Shown here: piece after piece, positions 1-7,997 of the stretch
Numbering within the stretch: the stretch's first letter is position 1
Layout: every line of letters starts with the position of its first letter
DNA from: Psychrobacter immobilis
Lineage (GTDB): Bacteria; Pseudomonadota; Gammaproteobacteria; Pseudomonadales; Moraxellaceae
NCBI RefSeq assembly: GCF_904846065.1
Contig: NZ_CAJGZV010000001.1
Span: forward strand, 1,860,001-1,924,000
Length of the DNA stretch: 64,000 nt
Direction of reading: 5' to 3'
Made by a program: the position numbers and the translations under genes
The notes under the pieces: generated by a model
Databases searched by the model: none
What the model was told of the DNA's origin: nothing
Seen by the model: the letters and a program-made list of their open reading frames with translations, nothing else

Positions 1-56
1 GCTCCGATGATGAGTACGTCTTTTTTGCTAGATTTGGCTTGTTGGTTTGTGTTCAA
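1..56 (-). CDS. Probable carboxynorspermidine synthase/dehydrogenase, 5' end only
   Basis: A reading frame leaves the left edge on the minus strand, starting at a TTG (54-56) seven bases after a perfect AGGAGG (64-69). The 18 visible residues end in KKDVLIIGA, the beginning of a Rossmann dinucleotide-binding fold. Saccharopine-dehydrogenase-like carboxynorspermidine synthases begin this way and are often the neighbour of nspC, which lies directly upstream on the same strand. It would reductively condense aspartate semialdehyde with a diamine to make the NspC substrate. The visible part shows only a Rossmann start; the family assignment rests on context. Confidence 0.5.
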   Translation of the reverse strand, partial: MNTNQQAKSSKKDVLIIG

Positions 57-161
57 TGAACAATCCTCCTTTGTGTCTCTGTCGATACCATCGATAGTGG
101 CGAGTCAAAACAGAAACGAGTGAATGATATGCGTGAATTAAAAAGGAAGACCGAGGAAAAC

Positions 162-212
162 CCACGCACCCGTCGGGCAAAGCACCATTTGATTGTTGGC
201 TTTTGCCCGTGG
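162..212 (-). promoter_or_regulatory. Long hairpin in the leader of the downstream polyamine gene
   Basis: CCACG (162-166) pairs with CGTGG (208-212), and GGGCAAAGC (175-183) pairs with GCTTTTGCCC (199-208) with one bulge. The structure sits between the nspC stop and the TTG start at 56, about 105 bases upstream of that start. There is no T-run, so it is not an ordinary terminator. It may be a leader or attenuator structure; this is inference from complementarity only. Confidence 0.35.
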
Positions 213-341
213 CGATTATAACAATTTTTATGAAGACATCGGTAAAAATAATGTATAAAAAACAGACGAATTGAAGTCATCTAAAAACGAACTCAAGTCT
301 TTGTTTTCTAAAACTTAAATCGATTTATCGACACAACTAAA

Positions 342-1580
342 TTAAGACAAGCTGGCTTTGTAATCTTGATAATCAAATTCGCGCTGCACATCTATACTGC
401 CATCTAGACGACGAATCACAATCGCCGGCATATTAACACCATTGAACCAGTTCTTTTTCACCATGGTATAACCTGCGGCATTACCAAAGGTTACGGTATC
501 ACCCATTTTTAGGTTATTTGGCAAGGCATACTCACCAAAGATATCGCCCGCCAAACAAGAACGACCATAAATAATCGTATTATCAGCTGACTTAGCGTTC
601 TCGCTGATGGGTGCGATATTGGTAGGGTCGATATCAAGAGAGGCAATATTCATTAAATCACTATTCACAGCCGCTATCGGCGCTGACTCACGGTAAATTA
701 GCAAATCCAGCATATGTGCTTCAATGGATGAATCTACTACAGCGAGATTTTTTTCATTGTGCATAGTATCTAAGACGGTCGTAACCAATGATCCAGCACC
801 ATGAATACTGGCCTCACCCGGCTCCAAATAAACTTGTATATCATATTTTTCACTAAAGCCTTTTAACCTGTCTGCCAGTTTTTCTAGTGGATAATCAGGC
901 GCGATAAAATGAATGCCACCGCCCAAACTCACCCACTCAAGCTGCGCTAAAACATCACCAAATCTGTCTTCGATATCTGCCAAGCTGGCACTAAAGGTTT
1001 CAAAGCTGTCATTTTCACAGTTGTTATGAATCATTACCCCAGTAATGTCATCAAGTACCGCTGTAATCTTGTTTTTATCATGTTCACCCAAACGACTAAA
1101 AGGACGCGCAGGATCAGCGATGATAAACGATGAATTACTGGTCTTAGGGTTCAATCGTAGACCAACAGGGATGTTTTTCGAACGCGCTTGTGACCCAAAT
1201 GCATTGAGTTGCGAGATAGAGTTAAAGATAATCTTGTCAGCGTATTTTAGTACTTCAGGAATCTCATCTGCACTATAGGCAACGCTGTAAGCATGAGTTT
1301 CTTTTTTATTATCACTGTCTCTACCTTTACCAAAAGTCTCGTAGCCCAAACGCACTTCATTGAGTGACGATGACGTTGTGCCGTGCAAATAAGGCTGCAT
1401 CACATCAAACACGCCCCAAGTGGCAAAGCATTTGAGCGCCAATAATGCTTTAGCGCCTGATAGCTCACACAACCGCGAGATAATCTGCATATTGGCAACG
1501 ATTGCCGCTTCATCGAGCAAATAATAAGGCGTGGGCGGTAGAGATGATTGGGTAGTGTTTAGCGAAGTTTTTGCATTCAT
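342..1580 (-). CDS. nspC: Carboxynorspermidine decarboxylase
   Basis: PLP-dependent decarboxylase of the alanine-racemase-fold group IV family that converts carboxynorspermidine or carboxyspermidine to norspermidine or spermidine in the cytosol. The 412-residue protein has the PLP lysine in LLALKCFA (about residue 50), the H-N-N-C-E block (IHNNCEND), a glycine loop SLGGGIHF and the C-terminal GRSCLAGD active-site cysteine motif, all in family order. The length is close to the usual ~380-400 with a short N-terminal extension. AGGT lies eight bases before the ATG. The next gene on this strand appears to be the synthase that makes its substrate, so the two form a polyamine pair, separated by 285 bases that hold a hairpin. 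Confidence 0.93.
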   Translation of the reverse strand: MNAKTSLNTTQSSLPPTPYYLLDEAAIVANMQIISRLCELSGAKALLALKCFATWGVFDVMQPYLHGTTSSSLNEVRLGYETFGKGRDSDNKKETHAYSVAYSADEIPEVLKYADKIIFNSISQLNAFGSQARSKNIPVGLRLNPKTSNSSFIIADPARPFSRLGEHDKNKITAVLDDITGVMIHNNCENDSFETFSASLADIEDRFGDVLAQLEWVSLGGGIHFIAPDYPLEKLADRLKGFSEKYDIQVYLEPGEASIHGAGSLVTTVLDTMHNEKNLAVVDSSIEAHMLDLLIYRESAPIAAVNSDLMNIASLDIDPTNIAPISENAKSADNTIIYGRSCLAGDIFGEYALPNNLKMGDTVTFGNAAGYTMVKKNWFNGVNMPAIVIRRLDGSIDVQREFDYQDYKASLS

Positions 1581-1670
1581 AAGAGGTTACCTAATAGCTG
1601 CTGTTGGCATCATGACAGACATAAATATTTGCGCTATAGTAGACTAAATTCATCATAATTAGAATATCTT

Positions 1671-2336
1671 ATGTCACTATCAACCGATTATTCCACTGCT
1701 ACTAGCCAAGCTTATTCATCGCAGCTCGACCCAAAAAATATTCATTTAGAGCATCTTGATGCTAATGCGCGTGCAGTACTGGAGTTTTGGTTCGACAAAG
1801 ACAATGAGCAATATTGGTTTGCGCAAAATGATGACTTTGATACGCAGATAAAAGATAAATTCGGTGACATCTGGCACGCTGCCAAGCAAGGTGAATGCGT
1901 GACATGGCGTATCGCAGAAGCGCCGACGGATAGCAATAGCTCCATCACGGCGTTGGCAGGCAGACTGGCAGAAATTATTGTCTTAGATCAGTTTTCGCGT
2001 AATTTATGTCGCGGGCAAGCAGGCGCTTTTGCGCAAGATAGTATGGCTATCGCATTGGCACAAGAGGCTATTGGACAACCATACTTTGATACATTACCGA
2101 CTGAATGGCGCAAATTTATCATCATGCCATTTATGCACTCTGAATCATTGGTGATCCATAAGCGCTACTTACCATTGTTTGAAAAATTACATGATGACAA
2201 TACGCTGGATTTCGAAAATCGTCATAAAGATATCATTGAGCAATTCGGTCGCTATCCGCATCGCAATGACATTTTAGATCGCGAGTCAACGGATGAAGAA
2301 GAAGCCTTCTTGCAACAACCGAACTCGTCGTTTTAG
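1671..2336 (+). CDS. DUF924 family protein
   Basis: Soluble 221-residue protein of the DUF924 (YP-rich, TPR-like helical) family. Diagnostic segments are VLEFWFDKDNEQYWF near residue 35, LAEIIVLDQFSRNLCRG near 100, the FIIMPFMHSESL block near 150 and the closing FGRYPHRND near 200. No signal peptide or membrane segment is present. The biochemical function of the family is not established. It is transcribed divergently from nspC with only 90 bases between the start codons, so they share a promoter region. A strong terminator follows at 2498-2545. Confidence 0.85.
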   Translation: MSLSTDYSTATSQAYSSQLDPKNIHLEHLDANARAVLEFWFDKDNEQYWFAQNDDFDTQIKDKFGDIWHAAKQGECVTWRIAEAPTDSNSSITALAGRLAEIIVLDQFSRNLCRGQAGAFAQDSMAIALAQEAIGQPYFDTLPTEWRKFIIMPFMHSESLVIHKRYLPLFEKLHDDNTLDFENRHKDIIEQFGRYPHRNDILDRESTDEEEAFLQQPNSSF

Positions 2337-2358
2337 CGCTTATATATGTATATGATTG

Positions 2359-2388
2359 ATTGTAATATGATTTATTGTAATATAGTTA
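2359..2388. repeat. 15-bp tandem duplication
   Basis: ATTGTAATATGATTT is followed directly by ATTGTAATATAGTTA, a two-copy 15-bp tandem repeat just after the DUF924 stop codon. It is non-coding and one of several 15-16-bp duplications in this window. Confidence 0.6.
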
Positions 2389-2497
2389 CTTCAACTCAAA
2401 ATAAGGGTGAAGTACAAGGCAACTAATTATAGGCATATATAATGTTTCAAGCGAGATGAACGCCGAAATTTTTATAGTGCAAGGGATTGACTATTAT

Positions 2498-2545
2498 AAT
2501 AAAGCAAGGGCTGAATCAGATAACTGGTTCAGCCCTTGCTTTATT
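2498..2545. terminator. Bidirectional terminator
   Basis: A perfect 18-bp stem (2498-2515 with 2528-2545, core AAGCAAGGGCTGAA) around a 12-base loop lies between the convergent DUF924 and CAP-lipoprotein genes. A/T-rich stem ends give U-runs in both directions. Confidence 0.9.
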
Positions 2546-2622
2546 ATACTTACTCTTTATGTACTTTCGTTCAGATTGGTGCTTTTATTCAGATTAAGAG
2601 CACGTCTTAGTTCACCTAATTA

Positions 2623-3849
2623 TTAATTCACTATCCCTGTCGTAAAGGTAAAGCTCTCACGCTCGATAGTTTTATTATCCACTAAAATATCAAAGCTGAC
2701 ACGGTAGTCACTGTTGCCATGTAAACCACAGTTTTTGTCTTTTTTACTGGCAATCTGGCAGCTTCTTAAATTATCAGTGATTGGTAATATAAAAGCCTCG
2801 TTTGCTGGTAGTGCATTTGCCGTATTTTTATAGGGATCTTGGCGATAGTCTAGCAGCTCAATCGGTACATTGATATTTCGCTGGATATCATGGAATGTTA
2901 CATTGCTGATATCAATCGTTTGAGCGGATGGCATATTGATATAAATAGGTTGTCCGATAGGATCCACTCGCAAGTCACGCCCTGTATGCTTGACAGGATC
3001 TGGCGTCTCATTGTATAGCGCGGTTACTGTATCCGTCACGCCTTCACATGGATAAGTAAATACGCCTTTAACCGTATTATCTTTAGTTGCTTGGGTCGCT
3101 GCTGCATGGTTGACCAAGACATAACCTTGGTTATTCGCCGCCTCTTTATTGTATGGCTTATAGATAACCACGCCAGTACCCGTGACGCTTGCACTAGGCA
3201 TCATTAATGAACGCAAATGGTAAGGTGCTGCCAGCAGGGACTTTGCCATCGAGCCTGCCACAACATCCGAGCGAATAAGATTGCCTGCTGAACTATAGTA
3301 GATAGATTGGGCGATATTCTCAGTCACACCATATCGTACATTTGGATAATTTGCGTTTGATAAGCGATCGGTAAAACTTAACCCACCAAAAAATGGATTA
3401 TTGCTACTGGTAACACCCGAAATATCTGCAATCTTATTTTCATAATGCGCGCTGAATGCGGTCGGTGAGCTATTGGCAAAGACATATTTAATATAATTTG
3501 CATGTTTAATGGCAACATCATCAAGCGCGGTATCTACAGATAAACCGCTCAGACCACAGCTGGTACGTGCCAAACTGAACTTATTGTTGGCAATTAATGC
3601 AGCCTTTACCTCATTAGTAGCAGTAGTGCTATCAGGTTGGTCGCCAACATTATCGCTTGAATTGTCACTTGTATTATCATTGGGCTGATCGTTTGGCTCG
3701 ATAGCAGGTGGGTTCGGACTTGGCGCATTGGTATTAGAGCTGCTATCAGAGCCACCGCCCCCACCACAAGCCGTTATGAATACTGTCAAAAAAAGCACTG
3801 CAGCAAGATTTTTCTGTGGCGTACTGATTAATAGCGTACTGAGCGTCAT
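2623..3849 (-). CDS. CAP/SCP-domain lipoprotein
   Basis: Predicted outer-membrane or periplasmic lipoprotein of 408 residues. A signal peptide ends in FITAC with the lipid-accepting Cys at 28, then comes a Gly run and a Ser/Asn/Pro/Asp linker to about residue 85. The CAP (cysteine-rich secretory/PR-1) fold follows: the LARTSCGL helix, AIKHANYIKYV, a HYEN histidine, a GVTENIA segment corresponding to the family's GENIA motif, and AAPYHLRSLMMP. The last ~120 residues form a separate beta-rich C-terminal region with two cysteines. Bacterial CAP proteins have diverse or unknown ligands, so no substrate is proposed. It is monocistronic and converges on DUF924. Confidence 0.75.
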   Translation of the reverse strand: MTLSTLLISTPQKNLAAVLFLTVFITACGGGGGSDSSSNTNAPSPNPPAIEPNDQPNDNTSDNSSDNVGDQPDSTTATNEVKAALIANNKFSLARTSCGLSGLSVDTALDDVAIKHANYIKYVFANSSPTAFSAHYENKIADISGVTSSNNPFFGGLSFTDRLSNANYPNVRYGVTENIAQSIYYSSAGNLIRSDVVAGSMAKSLLAAPYHLRSLMMPSASVTGTGVVIYKPYNKEAANNQGYVLVNHAAATQATKDNTVKGVFTYPCEGVTDTVTALYNETPDPVKHTGRDLRVDPIGQPIYINMPSAQTIDISNVTFHDIQRNINVPIELLDYRQDPYKNTANALPANEAFILPITDNLRSCQIASKKDKNCGLHGNSDYRVSFDILVDNKTIERESFTFTTGIVN

Positions 3850-4091
3850 TTTTTATCCTATAGAATAGTAGCGCGTATATAAGTCAATAAAAGCCAGCGT
3901 TAAGTATGCGGACACAAGCTGCTAATATTACAGTATTGAATTTACTTGTAATTGCATTGTAATACAGTCCAAAAATTTTTACTTGGTGTTTGTTGAAGAC
4001 TGATACGTTCATTATAGACTGTCTTATTTTTAGTCATGACTATGTCCGCTTAGGCTATTTTAAAGAAGCATGCTCAGCTTAACGTGTATTG

Positions 4092-4946
4092 TTAAGTGGC
4101 TTTCTCTAATGACTTTCTCACTGGTGCAAAACTACGTCTATGCGCAGATAATACGCCGTATTTTTCGATTGCCTCCATGTGTGCGCGTGTTGGATAGCCT
4201 TTATGTTTGGCGATACCATATTCTGGATGCTCAGCATCAAGCGCATACATGGCTTTGTCACGGCTGACTTTAGCCAATATACTTGCCGCTGCAATGCTGG
4301 TATGACGCGCATCGCCCTTTACCCATGCTTGGCAATCGATAGTCGATTTTTCTATACCCAGTTCAGCGAGCATTGACTCATTTAATTCAGGGCAGCGATT
4401 ACCATCGAACAAAACTTCGACCTGCCTCATAGAGTTGACAAGAGGATGAGCAATGGCTTTTAACAACACTTCGGTACATAAGCGCATACCGAGCATCGTC
4501 GCTTGCAAGATATTGACTTGATCGATGACCGCTGCTGGGATCTCGGCGACAACATAACCAATAGCATGCTGCTGAACCAATGGATAAAGTCGGTCACGCT
4601 TCTTTTCACTCAGCTGCTTGGAGTCGGTCAAGATAGATAATGGCGTGTCCTTTAATGGCTGCATCTCAATCAATCCTGACCAAGTTTTAGGCAATATCGC
4701 AGCAGCCACATTGACGCTACCGAGCAACGGCCCACGTCCTGCTTCATCAACGCCTATTTGTAGCGTTGACTGCTGTAAGCCTTGTTCCACCTTGATCGGA
4801 TACTGAGTAAGTAGCTCATCAATATCTACCTGACCCGATAAACGAATAGGCTCAACCAGCTGTAGATATTGACCTTTGATATCAATTTGCTCAATACTTA
4901 CTTCAATCGGGGTGACAGAGTTGTCGGTTTGGTACTGGTTACTCAT
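4092..4946 (-). CDS. rnhB: Ribonuclease HII
   Basis: Endonuclease that nicks the RNA strand of RNA-DNA hybrids and at single ribonucleotides in DNA. The signature [12 protein letters not shown] gives the first two DEDD metal ligands, D67 and E68. [23 protein letters not shown] and the late [21 protein letters not shown] block complete the family pattern. At 284 residues it is longer than the usual ~200 because of a roughly 60-residue N-terminal extension with no recognised motif. It follows lpxB by 73 bases on the same strand, the same order as in Escherichia coli, so the two are probably co-transcribed. Confidence 0.93.
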   Translation of the reverse strand: MSNQYQTDNSVTPIEVSIEQIDIKGQYLQLVEPIRLSGQVDIDELLTQYPIKVEQGLQQSTLQIGVDEAGRGPLLGSVNVAAAILPKTWSGLIEMQPLKDTPLSILTDSKQLSEKKRDRLYPLVQQHAIGYVVAEIPAAVIDQVNILQATMLGMRLCTEVLLKAIAHPLVNSMRQVEVLFDGNRCPELNESMLAELGIEKSTIDCQAWVKGDARHTSIAAASILAKVSRDKAMYALDAEHPEYGIAKHKGYPTRAHMEAIEKYGVLSAHRRSFAPVRKSLEKAT

Positions 4947-5019
4947 AGGGGCGCGGTATCTTTGTTATTAGGTATCATTGTGATTAATAGAAGAAGAAAT
5001 GATCGCAATCAATAATGGC

Positions 5020-6327
5020 TTAAATCCGATGTTTCGCTTGGATAAACCATTGTTCAATCACGCTATTAGCGGGATCATGATTACTCTGCTGTTGTAATAA
5101 GTGCTTGGTGGCGACGAGATCTTTTAATTGCTCAGCATAGGCACGCGGTTGCAGTAGCCGCATGACCGTACGACAGATATTATCACCACTCGCCTGCTCT
5201 TGAATCAGCTCAGGAACGATTGCAGTATCAGCCAAAATGTTGGGCAGCGCCACATAAGGTACTTTGACCAAGCGTTTGGCAATCTGATAGGTGAGTTTAT
5301 TTAATTGATAAACCACCACCATCGGTCGCTCTAACAGCATCGCCTCTAGCGTTGCAGTGCCAGATGCCAGCATCACAATATCTGAGGCTGCCATCGCTTG
5401 TTGACTAAAGGCTGGCTGGCTATCATCATAAACCACCACAATGGCAGCACGTAGTTGCTCTGAGCGCTGATCAATAACATCTTGGACGATATATTGATGA
5501 TTCTGGTCGACGGTCGGAATGATAAAGCACAGCTTGGGGTCGAGCAATATCAACTTTTGAATACCATCTAACATCAATGGCAAAATAGCCGTGATTTCAC
5601 CGCGCCGAGAGCCTGGCATTACACAAATCAGCTGGCTGACACCGTCAAATCGTTCAATAAAAAACTGCTGCAAGCCATCGTTGTGCCAAACCAGCTCACT
5701 ACGGCGCTGATTGATCGGTGTCTCTAATAATGTTTGATCAATCGTACGCAACAGCGGATGACCAACACATATTGCTGGATGATTATGACGCTCATAAACG
5801 GACAGCTCAAAGGGGAACAAACACAACACAAGGTCGGTCGCCGCTTTGATATTATGAATACGTGACTCACGCCATGCCCAAATAGAAGGGCTGACATACT
5901 GCACGCAGAATACGCCTTGCGGTTTTAATTTTTTAGCCACTCTAAGATTAAAATCAGGCGCATCAATGCCAATAAACCAATCAATATCAGCGGCTTTAAA
6001 TGCGCTCAATAATTCACGGCGCGCTTTAAGCAAGTCAGGCAATTGCGCCATGACTTCTACCAAACCCATCACCGCTAAACGCTCCAATGGAAAAATGCTT
6101 TGCAGCCCTTGCGCTTGCATCTTTGTACCACCGACGCCGACCCACACAATATCACCACGTAGATTATTCATCTGCTGCATGAAGTCTGCGCCCAAGCTAT
6201 CCCCTGACACTTCACCTGCGATGATACCGATGACCAATGGCACAGTCTGTAATTCAGCACTTCGAATTTCAGTCTCTGTTTGGTCTATAAGGTTATGATA
6301 TTGATCAGGCGTAGCAGAATCTGTCAT
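5020..6327 (-). CDS. lpxB: Lipid-A-disaccharide synthase
   Basis: Peripheral inner-membrane GT-B glycosyltransferase (family GT19) that joins UDP-2,3-diacylglucosamine and lipid X to form the disaccharide of lipid A. The N-terminal IIAGEVSGDSLGADFM is the family signature, followed by WVGVGGTKMQAQG, VQYVSPSIWAWRESR, and the C-terminal MPGSRRGEI and SGTATLEAMLLERPMVVVY UDP-sugar region. Length of 435 residues is somewhat above the usual ~380, with about 30 extra residues at the N-terminus. It is upstream of rnhB in a probable two-gene operon. Confidence 0.95.
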   Translation of the reverse strand: MTDSATPDQYHNLIDQTETEIRSAELQTVPLVIGIIAGEVSGDSLGADFMQQMNNLRGDIVWVGVGGTKMQAQGLQSIFPLERLAVMGLVEVMAQLPDLLKARRELLSAFKAADIDWFIGIDAPDFNLRVAKKLKPQGVFCVQYVSPSIWAWRESRIHNIKAATDLVLCLFPFELSVYERHNHPAICVGHPLLRTIDQTLLETPINQRRSELVWHNDGLQQFFIERFDGVSQLICVMPGSRRGEITAILPLMLDGIQKLILLDPKLCFIIPTVDQNHQYIVQDVIDQRSEQLRAAIVVVYDDSQPAFSQQAMAASDIVMLASGTATLEAMLLERPMVVVYQLNKLTYQIAKRLVKVPYVALPNILADTAIVPELIQEQASGDNICRTVMRLLQPRAYAEQLKDLVATKHLLQQQSNHDPANSVIEQWFIQAKHRI

Positions 6328-6754
6328 GACAAGCTCTCGATATTAAAAAATACAATAAATGCATATAAAATAAATGAATGATTATTATAAAATACGACGC
6401 ATAAAATCTGCGCGAAAGCTCTGTGATACCTAAGCATTCGCCATACTCACTATTTTATCGTCATACCTTTTATATTGTCATCATACGTGACGATGATACA
6501 AATAGCTAAATTAGCTGATAAAAGCCAGAAATGACCACTTAACGGGTTAATTCGTTTTTCTATACGGACAGATAAATTGAGTAACAATCTTGCTTGTTGA
6601 AGCGCTCATATACGATTGGCGCTGAACAAGTATAACTAAGTTTTGGTTTCCTCATTCCAGTTATCAGTCAATTAACTGCGCGACTGCCCTTGTCAACCAA
6701 CACTTTTGTCCGCATAATGAAACTCCCTATAAATCAGCTAGACGATATATAACC
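6328..6754. other. Divergent intergenic region lpxB / DAHP synthase
   Basis: This 427-base AT-rich region has no credible gene. It contains the DAHP synthase promoter at 6690-6718 and a small inverted repeat (ATCGTCA 6457-6463 with TGACGAT 6488-6494) near the lpxB side whose role is unknown. Confidence 0.6.
6690..6718 (+). promoter_or_regulatory. Sigma-70-type promoter of DAHP synthase gene
   Basis: TTGTCA (6690-6695) and CATAAT (6713-6718) are separated by exactly 17 bases and lie 37 bases upstream of the start codon. Both hexamers match the consensus at five of six positions. Confidence 0.6.
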
Positions 6755-7837
6755 ATGACAACATCAGTTACCCATAATGCAGATATTGACGACGTGAATA
6801 TTGAAAAGTTCATTCCTTTGATCACTCCCGCTGAGCTAAAAACTGAGCTACCTTTATCAGATGCAGCCTATAAAACCGTATTAAACGGTCGTAATACTAT
6901 CCAAAACATCTTGGACGGTAAAGACAAGCGCCTCTTTGTAGTCATCGGCCCCTGCTCTATTCATGATATCAAAGCCGCTCACGAATATGCCGATCGGTTG
7001 GCCATATTAGCAAAAGAAATCGAAGATAGCGTATTTGTGGTGATGCGCGTATATTTTGAAAAGCCGCGCACAACCGTTGGCTGGAAAGGCATGATTAATG
7101 ACCCTGATATGAACGACAGCTTCGATATCGAAAAAGGTCTGCGTACTGCCCGTAAGCTACTGCTCGATTTGAATGAAAAAGGTCTGCCTTGCGCCACCGA
7201 AGCACTAGACCCGAATACCCCGCAGTACATGCAGGATTTGATCAGCTGGTCAGCGATTGGCGCACGTACCACTGAGAGCCAAACGCATCGTGAAATGAGT
7301 TCAGGCTTATCATGCCCAGTAGGCTTCAAGAATGGAACAGATGGCGGCATGACAGTCGCTGTTAACGCAATGCAAGCCGTGAAAGAAGGTCATAGCTTCT
7401 TGGGTTTATCAGCAGATGGCAAAGTCTCAATCATCAAGTCTAAAGGCAACCCTTACGCGCACGTGGTACTCCGCGGTGGTAACGGCAAGCCCAACTATGA
7501 CGAGACTGCGGTTGCACAAGTGGAAAACGAGCTGGCAAAAGGCAAAACTAATAGCAAGATTATGATTGACTCAAGCCATGCCAACTCAGGTAAAGACCCA
7601 TATCTACAGCCGATGGTTATCCAAAACGTTGCAGAGCAAATTCAAAACGGCAATAAATCTATCATTGGTATGATGATTGAGAGTCATCTAAAAGGCGGCA
7701 ATCAAAAACTGACGGCTGACTTAAGCCAGCTCGAATATGGCAAGTCTATCACTGACGGTTGCTTAGATTGGGACAGTACGGTCACTGCCCTGTATAATCT
7801 ACGTGATATGGTCAAAGACGTTTTGCCGAATCGTTAA
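6755..7837 (+). CDS. aroG: 3-deoxy-7-phosphoheptulonate synthase (DAHP synthase, AroG/F/H type)
   Basis: Class I-alpha DAHP synthase, the entry enzyme of the shikimate pathway, condensing phosphoenolpyruvate and erythrose 4-phosphate. The 360-residue protein has LFVVIGPCSIHD with the metal-binding Cys (about residue 67), MRVYFEKPRTTVGWKG, IGARTTESQTHRE, CPVGFKNGTDG, the KIMIDSSHANSGKDP metal-histidine motif and MIESHLKGGNQ. Length matches the feedback-regulated E. coli isozymes (348-356). Which aromatic amino acid inhibits it cannot be told from sequence, so the aroG symbol denotes only the family. A good promoter precedes it and a strong terminator follows. Confidence 0.93.
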   Translation: MTTSVTHNADIDDVNIEKFIPLITPAELKTELPLSDAAYKTVLNGRNTIQNILDGKDKRLFVVIGPCSIHDIKAAHEYADRLAILAKEIEDSVFVVMRVYFEKPRTTVGWKGMINDPDMNDSFDIEKGLRTARKLLLDLNEKGLPCATEALDPNTPQYMQDLISWSAIGARTTESQTHREMSSGLSCPVGFKNGTDGGMTVAVNAMQAVKEGHSFLGLSADGKVSIIKSKGNPYAHVVLRGGNGKPNYDETAVAQVENELAKGKTNSKIMIDSSHANSGKDPYLQPMVIQNVAEQIQNGNKSIIGMMIESHLKGGNQKLTADLSQLEYGKSITDGCLDWDSTVTALYNLRDMVKDVLPNR

Positions 7838-7892
7838 TATTGACAGTCCCTCATCACGATAAAGATCACTCTATCTTTATAAGTTGCTCAGC

Positions 7893-7931
7893 AAAAAGCC
7901 CGTCTGACATGATATGTCAAACGGGCTTTTT
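7893..7931. terminator. Bidirectional terminator
   Basis: AAAAAGCCCGT (7893-7903) pairs with ACGGGCTTTTT (7921-7931), with an inner GACAT/ATGTC extension. It separates the convergent DAHP synthase and pepN genes. Confidence 0.9.
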
Positions 7932-7997
7932 TGTATGCTTTAACTTATTAGCTTATCACGTTTAACGTTTTCAACGTAACTGATAAAATATTACGCT

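Noticed and set aside
53..280. 75-codon open frame on the minus strand downstream of nspC
   Set aside because: It spans the hairpin and the AGGAGG of the next gene, has no ribosome-binding site, and its composition (Phe/Arg/Cys-rich) does not look like a protein.
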